64,000 nucleotides of DNA from positions 186,001-250,000 of the forward strand of contig NZ_JACOEA010000001.1 in NCBI RefSeq assembly GCF_014281125.1, in the 5' to 3' direction. A model generated the notes under the pieces. That model was not told the origin of the DNA. It did not search any database and saw nothing but the letters and a program-made list of their open reading frames with translations. Position numbers and translations under genes: made by a program. This stretch comes from Lawsonibacter celer. Its GTDB lineage: Bacteria; Bacillota; Clostridia; Oscillospirales; Oscillospiraceae. Positions 59,924-64,000 of this stretch are shown here, one piece after another. The number at the start of each line of letters is the position of its first letter. Positions within the stretch are counted from its first letter, which is position 1.

Positions 59924-61287
59924 GCGCACGGACAAAAGAGAAAAAAGGTGCTGTGGACATGACGACAGGGTCGCCGGCAAGGCTGCTGGCGGCCTTTGCC
60001 TTGCCGCTGTTGGCGGGGAATGTTCTGCAGCAGCTGTACAATATGGTGGACTCGTTTGTGGTGGGCAATTACGTGGGCGCCACCGCCTTGGCCGCGGTGG
60101 GCACCGGCTTTCCCATTGTATACCTGTTGGCCTCCCTTTTTATCGGCTTCTCTATGGGCGCCACGGTCATGATCGCCCAGTATGTGGGCGCCGGGGACTT
60201 GGACCGGGTCAAGGATACGGTGGATACCCTTTACAGTGCCTTTGCCGTGCTGATCCTCCCGCTGACCGTGGTGGGGGTTCTGGTCTGCGGCCCGCTGCTG
60301 CGGCTGATCCAGGTGCCCGGGGACGTCTATCCGGAGGCCCTCGTCTACTGTATGGTGGTGTTTGCGGGCGTGATCGGCACCCTGGGCTATAACATCAATA
60401 CCGGAATCATGCAGGGGCTGGGGGACAGCCGGACGCCGCTGATTTTCCTGGCCGTGGCCTGTGTGCTCAATATTGTTCTGGATCTGCTGTTTGTGCTGGT
60501 GTTCCACTGGGGGGTGTTTGGGGTGTCCCTGGCCACCATCATTGCCCAGGCCTGCTCCTGGGTGTTCGGGATCTTCTACATCAACCGCAGATATCCAATG
60601 ATCCATATCAAGTTTTTTCAACATAAAATAGACCGGGATCTGCTCCGTCAGGTGCTGCGGCTTGGCATCCCCTCCGCAGTGCAGCAGTGCCAGTTTTCCG
60701 TGGCCATGCTCATTATGCAGGCGCTGGTCAACGGCTTTGGAACCAATGTAACGGCCGGGTTTGCCGTGGGCAATAAGATTGACGCCTTTGCCTTCATGCC
60801 CATCCAGTCCTTCGCCACCGCCGTCACCACCTACGTGGGGCAGAATATGGGGGCGGGGCGGCTGGACCGCGTCCGGAGAGGGATGTGGACCGCTTTGGCG
60901 CTGTGCATGGGCGTAAGCGTGATGACCACGGCGCTGATTCTGCCCCTGCGCCGCCCCCTGTTGATGATCTTCAACCAGGACCCGGCGGTGGTAGCCGCCG
61001 GCGAGGCCTATCTGATCCGGGTGGTGCCCTGCATCTTTGTCCTGGCCGTATTCAACAACCTGGCCAGCGTACTGAGAGGCGCGGGCTCCACGGTGGTGCC
61101 CATGGTGGCCTCTGTGATCGCCATGTGGGCCGCACGGGTGCCCATGGCCTATCTCCTGGCCTATTTTTTCGGTGCGGAAAACCTGTACTGGTCCTATGGC
61201 ATCGGCTGGGCCATCGGCCTGGTCATCTGCCTGGTGGTCTATCTGCGCGGCCACTGGAAGGAGCGCTGTATTATAACTCCTGCATAA
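59920..61287 (+). CDS. MATE-family efflux transporter (GTG start)
   Basis: A 455-residue exporter with about twelve membrane segments (LLAAFALPLLAGNVLQQLYN, then VLRLGIPSAVQQCQFSV at the second half). The GTG at 59920 overlaps the coaX stop (GTGA) with AAAGGA 7 nt upstream; ATG 59959, with AAAGGTG, is a good alternative and gives the usual MTxGSP start. It differs from the MATE protein at 18130 and is closer to the NorM/DinF-like group. Substrate unknown. Confidence 0.9.
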   Translation: MSARTKEKKGAVDMTTGSPARLLAAFALPLLAGNVLQQLYNMVDSFVVGNYVGATALAAVGTGFPIVYLLASLFIGFSMGATVMIAQYVGAGDLDRVKDTVDTLYSAFAVLILPLTVVGVLVCGPLLRLIQVPGDVYPEALVYCMVVFAGVIGTLGYNINTGIMQGLGDSRTPLIFLAVACVLNIVLDLLFVLVFHWGVFGVSLATIIAQACSWVFGIFYINRRYPMIHIKFFQHKIDRDLLRQVLRLGIPSAVQQCQFSVAMLIMQALVNGFGTNVTAGFAVGNKIDAFAFMPIQSFATAVTTYVGQNMGAGRLDRVRRGMWTALALCMGVSVMTTALILPLRRPLLMIFNQDPAVVAAGEAYLIRVVPCIFVLAVFNNLASVLRGAGSTVVPMVASVIAMWAARVPMAYLLAYFFGAENLYWSYGIGWAIGLVICLVVYLRGHWKERCIITPA

Positions 61288-61289
61288 AG

Positions 61290-61322
61290 AATGAGCCCGC
61301 CGGACAGGCGGGCTCATTTTCT
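61290..61322. terminator. bidirectional terminator between MATE and nth
   Basis: A 12-bp stem (61290-61301 with 61307-61318) followed by TTTTC rightward. Confidence 0.85.
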
Positions 61323-61341
61323 GTATATGTAGAGGAAGCGG

Positions 61342-61980
61342 TCAGCTCTTATTGAAAAAATCGCACCAGGGGCGCAGGGTACAGTTGGCACAGTCCGGCT
61401 TGCGGGCCATACAGACCGCGCGGCCGTGGAGCACCAGACGGTGGCAGAAGTCATTGGACTCCTCAGGGGGCAGGATGGGACGCAACTGCTGCTCCACCTT
61501 GACCGGGTCCTTGGTGCCGTCGGTAAGCCCCAGCTTGCCGGAGATACGGATGCAGTGGGTGTCTGCCACCACCACACCGGGCGTGTGATACACGTCCCCC
61601 AGAATGAGATTGGCCGTCTTGCGACCCACGCCGGGCAGCTTCAAAAGGTCCTCCATATTGTTGGGCACCTTGCCGCCGAACTCCTCTAGCATCATGCGGG
61701 AGGCAGCTACAATATCCCTGGCCTTGGCCCGGAAAAATCCGGTGGAGTGGATATAGCTTTCCACCTCGGAGACATCCGCCTCTGCAAGGGACTCCAGAGT
61801 GGGATAACGGGCGAAGAGGGCAGGGGTGACCATGTTGACGCGCTCATCCGTGCACTGGGCGGCCAGACGGACCGAAAATAGCAGCTCATAGGGCTTGGGA
61901 TAATCCAGGGAGCAGATGCCCTCCGGATAAAGTTCCTTCAGTGCCTCTACAATGGCAACAACGTCCTGCTGGGATTTCAT
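61342..61980 (-). CDS. nth: endonuclease III (DNA glycosylase/AP lyase)
   Basis: A 212-residue base-excision enzyme. The helix-hairpin-helix LPGVGRKTANLIL carries the catalytic Lys, and VVVADTHCIRIS the catalytic Asp. The C-terminal [4Fe-4S] loop C-x6-C-x2-C-x5-C (CMARKPDCANCTLRPWC) is complete. ATG 61980 follows GAGGTGATCCCA. It removes oxidised pyrimidines. Confidence 0.95.
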   Translation of the reverse strand: MKSQQDVVAIVEALKELYPEGICSLDYPKPYELLFSVRLAAQCTDERVNMVTPALFARYPTLESLAEADVSEVESYIHSTGFFRAKARDIVAASRMMLEEFGGKVPNNMEDLLKLPGVGRKTANLILGDVYHTPGVVVADTHCIRISGKLGLTDGTKDPVKVEQQLRPILPPEESNDFCHRLVLHGRAVCMARKPDCANCTLRPWCDFFNKS

Positions 61981-62074
61981 TGGGATCACCTCGTCGAAGA
62001 ATATGGGGATATGAATTATAACATTATACCACAGGAACGGGAAAAAAGCGAGATGGTTTTTCACTTGATGACAA

Positions 62075-62103
62075 TTGTTTTTGACAGAAAGATAGATTAT
62101 AAT
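62075..62103 (+). promoter_or_regulatory. promoter of glyA
   Basis: TTGTTT (62075-62080), 17-nt spacer, TATAAT (62098-62103). A TTGACA lies inside the spacer but has no -10 at proper distance. Confidence 0.6.
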
Positions 62104-62135
62104 AAATGCAACGATCTTGAAAGGGGAGCGCTGGC

Positions 62136-63377
62136 ATGGTAAAGGAAATAATGGATTTTCTCACAGCACAGGACCCGGAGGTGGGGAAGGCGGTACGCGC
62201 CGAGTATGACCGGCAGCGCCGGAACATTGAACTGATTGCCTCGGAAAACTTCGTCAGTGAGGCGGTGCTGGCCGCGGCCGGTACGGTGCTCACCAACAAG
62301 TATGCCGAGGGGTATCCCGGCAAGCGCTATTACGGCGGATGCCAGTGTGTGGACGTGGTGGAGGAGATCGCCCGCCAGCGGGCCTGCCGGCTCTTCGGTG
62401 CCGATCACGCCAATGTGCAGCCCCACTCGGGGGCCAACGCCAACTTTGCGGTGTATCAGGCCCTGTGCCAGCACGGGGATACCGTGCTGGGGATGGATCT
62501 GGCCAACGGCGGGCACCTGACCCACGGCTCCCCGGTGAACTTCTCCGGAAAAAATTACAATATGGTGGCCTATGGCCTGACCGACCAGGGCTACATCGAC
62601 TACGACCAGGTGCGGGACCTGGCCCGGCAGCATAAGCCCAAAATGATCTTGGCAGGGGCCTCTGCCTATCCCCGGGTCATCGACTTCAAGGCCTTTGCCG
62701 AAATCGCCCATGAGGTGGGGGCCTATCTCTTCGTGGATATGGCCCACATCGCCGGCCTTGTGGCCGCGGGCCTGCACCCCTCTCCGGTGCCCTATGCCGA
62801 TGTGGTGTCCACCACCACCCACAAGACCCTGCGGGGCCCCCGGGGCGGCATGATCCTGTGCAAAGAGGAGCTGGCCAAGAAAATCGACTCCGCCATCTTC
62901 CCTGGCAGCCAGGGCGGCCCCCTGGAGCACATCATTGCCGCCAAGGCCGTGGCTTTGGGCGAGGCCCTCAAGCCGGAGTTCAAGGTCTATCAGCAGCAGA
63001 TCATCAATAACGCCGCTGTCCTGGCTCAGACTCTGGTGGAGCAGGGCTTTGACCTGGTATCCGGCGGCACGGACAACCACCTGATGCTGGTGGACCTGCG
63101 CAAGGCAGGCATTACCGGCAAGGAGATGGAGCGCCGTCTGGATGAGGTGAATATCACGGTCAATAAAAACGCCATCCCTAACGACCCGGAGAAGCCCTTT
63201 GTCACCAGCGGCATCCGGGTGGGCACCCCGGCTGCCACCAGCCGCGGCTTCAAGGAGGAGGACATGAAGATCATCGGCCGGCTGATCTGGCAGGCGGCCA
63301 CGGACTTTGACGCCAAAGCCAAGTCCATCCGGGCCGAAGTGGCGCAGCTCACCGCCAAATGCCCGCTCTACGAATAA
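62136..63377 (+). CDS. glyA: serine hydroxymethyltransferase
   Basis: A 413-residue PLP enzyme that interconverts serine and glycine with tetrahydrofolate. Seen are [28 protein letters not shown], the PLP Lys in [13 protein letters not shown] and [27 protein letters not shown] precedes the ATG. Monocistronic, with terminator. Confidence 0.97.
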   Translation: MVKEIMDFLTAQDPEVGKAVRAEYDRQRRNIELIASENFVSEAVLAAAGTVLTNKYAEGYPGKRYYGGCQCVDVVEEIARQRACRLFGADHANVQPHSGANANFAVYQALCQHGDTVLGMDLANGGHLTHGSPVNFSGKNYNMVAYGLTDQGYIDYDQVRDLARQHKPKMILAGASAYPRVIDFKAFAEIAHEVGAYLFVDMAHIAGLVAAGLHPSPVPYADVVSTTTHKTLRGPRGGMILCKEELAKKIDSAIFPGSQGGPLEHIIAAKAVALGEALKPEFKVYQQQIINNAAVLAQTLVEQGFDLVSGGTDNHLMLVDLRKAGITGKEMERRLDEVNITVNKNAIPNDPEKPFVTSGIRVGTPAATSRGFKEEDMKIIGRLIWQAATDFDAKAKSIRAEVAQLTAKCPLYE

Positions 63378-63432
63378 AATAAAGCAGACAGGGGACGCCT
63401 CCACTATGCGGAGGCGTCCCCTGCTTTATTTT
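63377..63432. terminator. bidirectional terminator at the glyA end
   Basis: A long stem: AAAATAAAGCA plus GGGGACGCCTCC pairs with 63410-63432, with a GACA bulge on the left arm. The stop codon of the convergent gene lies in its right arm. Confidence 0.8.
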
Positions 63433-63992
63433 GCTTTGCCGGAAATCTGTTCCTCCAAAAAGAGCGGCAGATAGCTGGCGGAGGAGAACTCGCTGCTGAT
63501 CAGCGGCTGGAGCCGCTCCAGCGCCTCCTCCGGGGAGGAGGCAGGGGCAAAGATCACGGCCTCGGAAACGAGGATGTCGGAGCCGTCGGGCGGGGCGGCC
63601 ATTTCCTCGATGACCACAAAGGAGAGACGGCCCCACTGGAGCAGGTGGGTGGCGTCGGAGGCGGCGGGCTCGTCGCTGAATACCAGGGGGAGCCGGGTCT
63701 GGCCGATCAGGTCCAGGGCAAGGCCGGTGTCCACGTCCTCATAGACGGCGGTCCGGCTGCCAACCGCCAACTCCCCGATGAACCGGCTGCTGCCCGTGGC
63801 CCGCACGTCCTTGATCTGTCCCTCAAAAGTCACTGTGACCGGCTCAAAGCCGGCCCCGTCCCGGCAGCAGATGGCTGGGTAGGAGAGGGAAACATCGGTA
63901 TAGATCGGGGTAAAGAGATAGGAGAGGAGCCCATACGCCAGCAGGGCGCAGAGGATGACCCCACCAGTCACACAAATGTATTTTTTGGACAT
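63426..63992 (-). CDS. membrane-anchored protein of unknown function
   Basis: A 188-residue protein with an N-terminal membrane segment (VTGGVILCALLAYGLLSYLF) and an extracellular beta-rich domain (VTVTFEGQIKDVRATGS), no Cys-lipobox. A helix near the end (EEALERLQPLISSEF) closes it. Only 8 nt of upstream sequence are in the window, so the ribosome site cannot be judged. Family not recognised. Confidence 0.65.
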   Translation of the reverse strand: MSKKYICVTGGVILCALLAYGLLSYLFTPIYTDVSLSYPAICCRDGAGFEPVTVTFEGQIKDVRATGSSRFIGELAVGSRTAVYEDVDTGLALDLIGQTRLPLVFSDEPAASDATHLLQWGRLSFVVIEEMAAPPDGSDILVSEAVIFAPASSPEEALERLQPLISSEFSSASYLPLFLEEQISGKAK

Positions 63993-64000
63993 ATCAGAGA

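Noticed and set aside
62081..62086. TTGACA as -35 box of glyA
   Set aside because: It is only 11 nt from TATAAT. The TTGTTT at 62075 gives the proper 17-nt spacing.

Overview
The window looks like a chromosomal piece of a GC-rich anaerobic Clostridia bacterium, most likely an Oscillospirales/Oscillospiraceae gut commensal (inference). The reasons are strong Shine-Dalgarno sites with frequent TTG and GTG starts, short intergenic gaps, CoA-based acid metabolism (MaoC, CoA-transferases, 2-hydroxyacyl-CoA dehydratase activase), a phosphoketolase and Firmicutes-type housekeeping genes. I see no insertion sequence, prophage or CRISPR array.

Layout. 1-2.0 kb: 5' end of a small gene, then an AraC regulator translationally coupled to an EamA exporter. 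2.07-2.28 kb: a strongly structured non-coding stretch. 2.3-14.0 kb: a CoA-linked catabolic locus. A MaoC hydratase and a thiolase-fold (KAS III-like) enzyme diverge from a shared control region in which both promoters carry the same 14-bp motif. They are followed by a complete branched-chain-type ABC importer (livHMGF plus binding lipoprotein), two alpha/beta hydrolases around a family I CoA-transferase, a TetR regulator and a third hydrolase. The substrate is unknown; the layout suggests import, CoA activation, hydration and C-C or thioester cleavage of a carboxylic acid. 14.2-14.7 kb: a gene graveyard (LytTR regulator, GHKL kinase and SLH-protein remnants). 14.8-26.5 kb: phosphoketolase, MATE pump with lipoprotein, a 2-hydroxyacyl-CoA dehydratase activase split over two genes, a Crp/Fnr regulator divergent from a ferredoxin, and a D-2-hydroxyacid dehydrogenase.

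26.6-36.8 kb: two identical tRNA-Ala(GGC) genes in direct orientation, each followed by a terminator and a decayed tRNA 3' end, enclose a 10-kb module. It holds an SNF symporter, a CoA-transferase, a PAS/AAA+ sigma-54 activator and an SDR-thiolase-membrane protein-AtoE-BKACE operon. Sigma-54 -24/-12 elements stand before both the CoA-transferase and the SDR operon, with TAAGTC-N6-GACTTA sites upstream of each. The genes fit a route in which a beta-hydroxy or beta-keto acid is imported, oxidised, cleaved with acetyl-CoA by BKACE to acetoacetate plus a new acyl-CoA, and the acetoacetate is returned to acetyl-CoA by the CoA-transferase and thiolase (inference).

37.0-39.1 kb: tRNA-Gly(CCC), a self-regulated TetR gene, and a MarR regulator with a YczE-like membrane protein. 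39.2-64 kb is mostly housekeeping: ddl-murF, mtnA, an ABC-F/ydcF/prfA/threonylcarbamoyl-AMP synthase run with a 35-residue membrane protein, coaE, M18 aminopeptidase, a ClpP-like protease, transaldolase, gltX and trpS on face-to-face promoters, tagO/wecB, three unknown small genes, a YfcE phosphoesterase, coaX, MATE, nth, glyA and a final unknown membrane-anchored protein.
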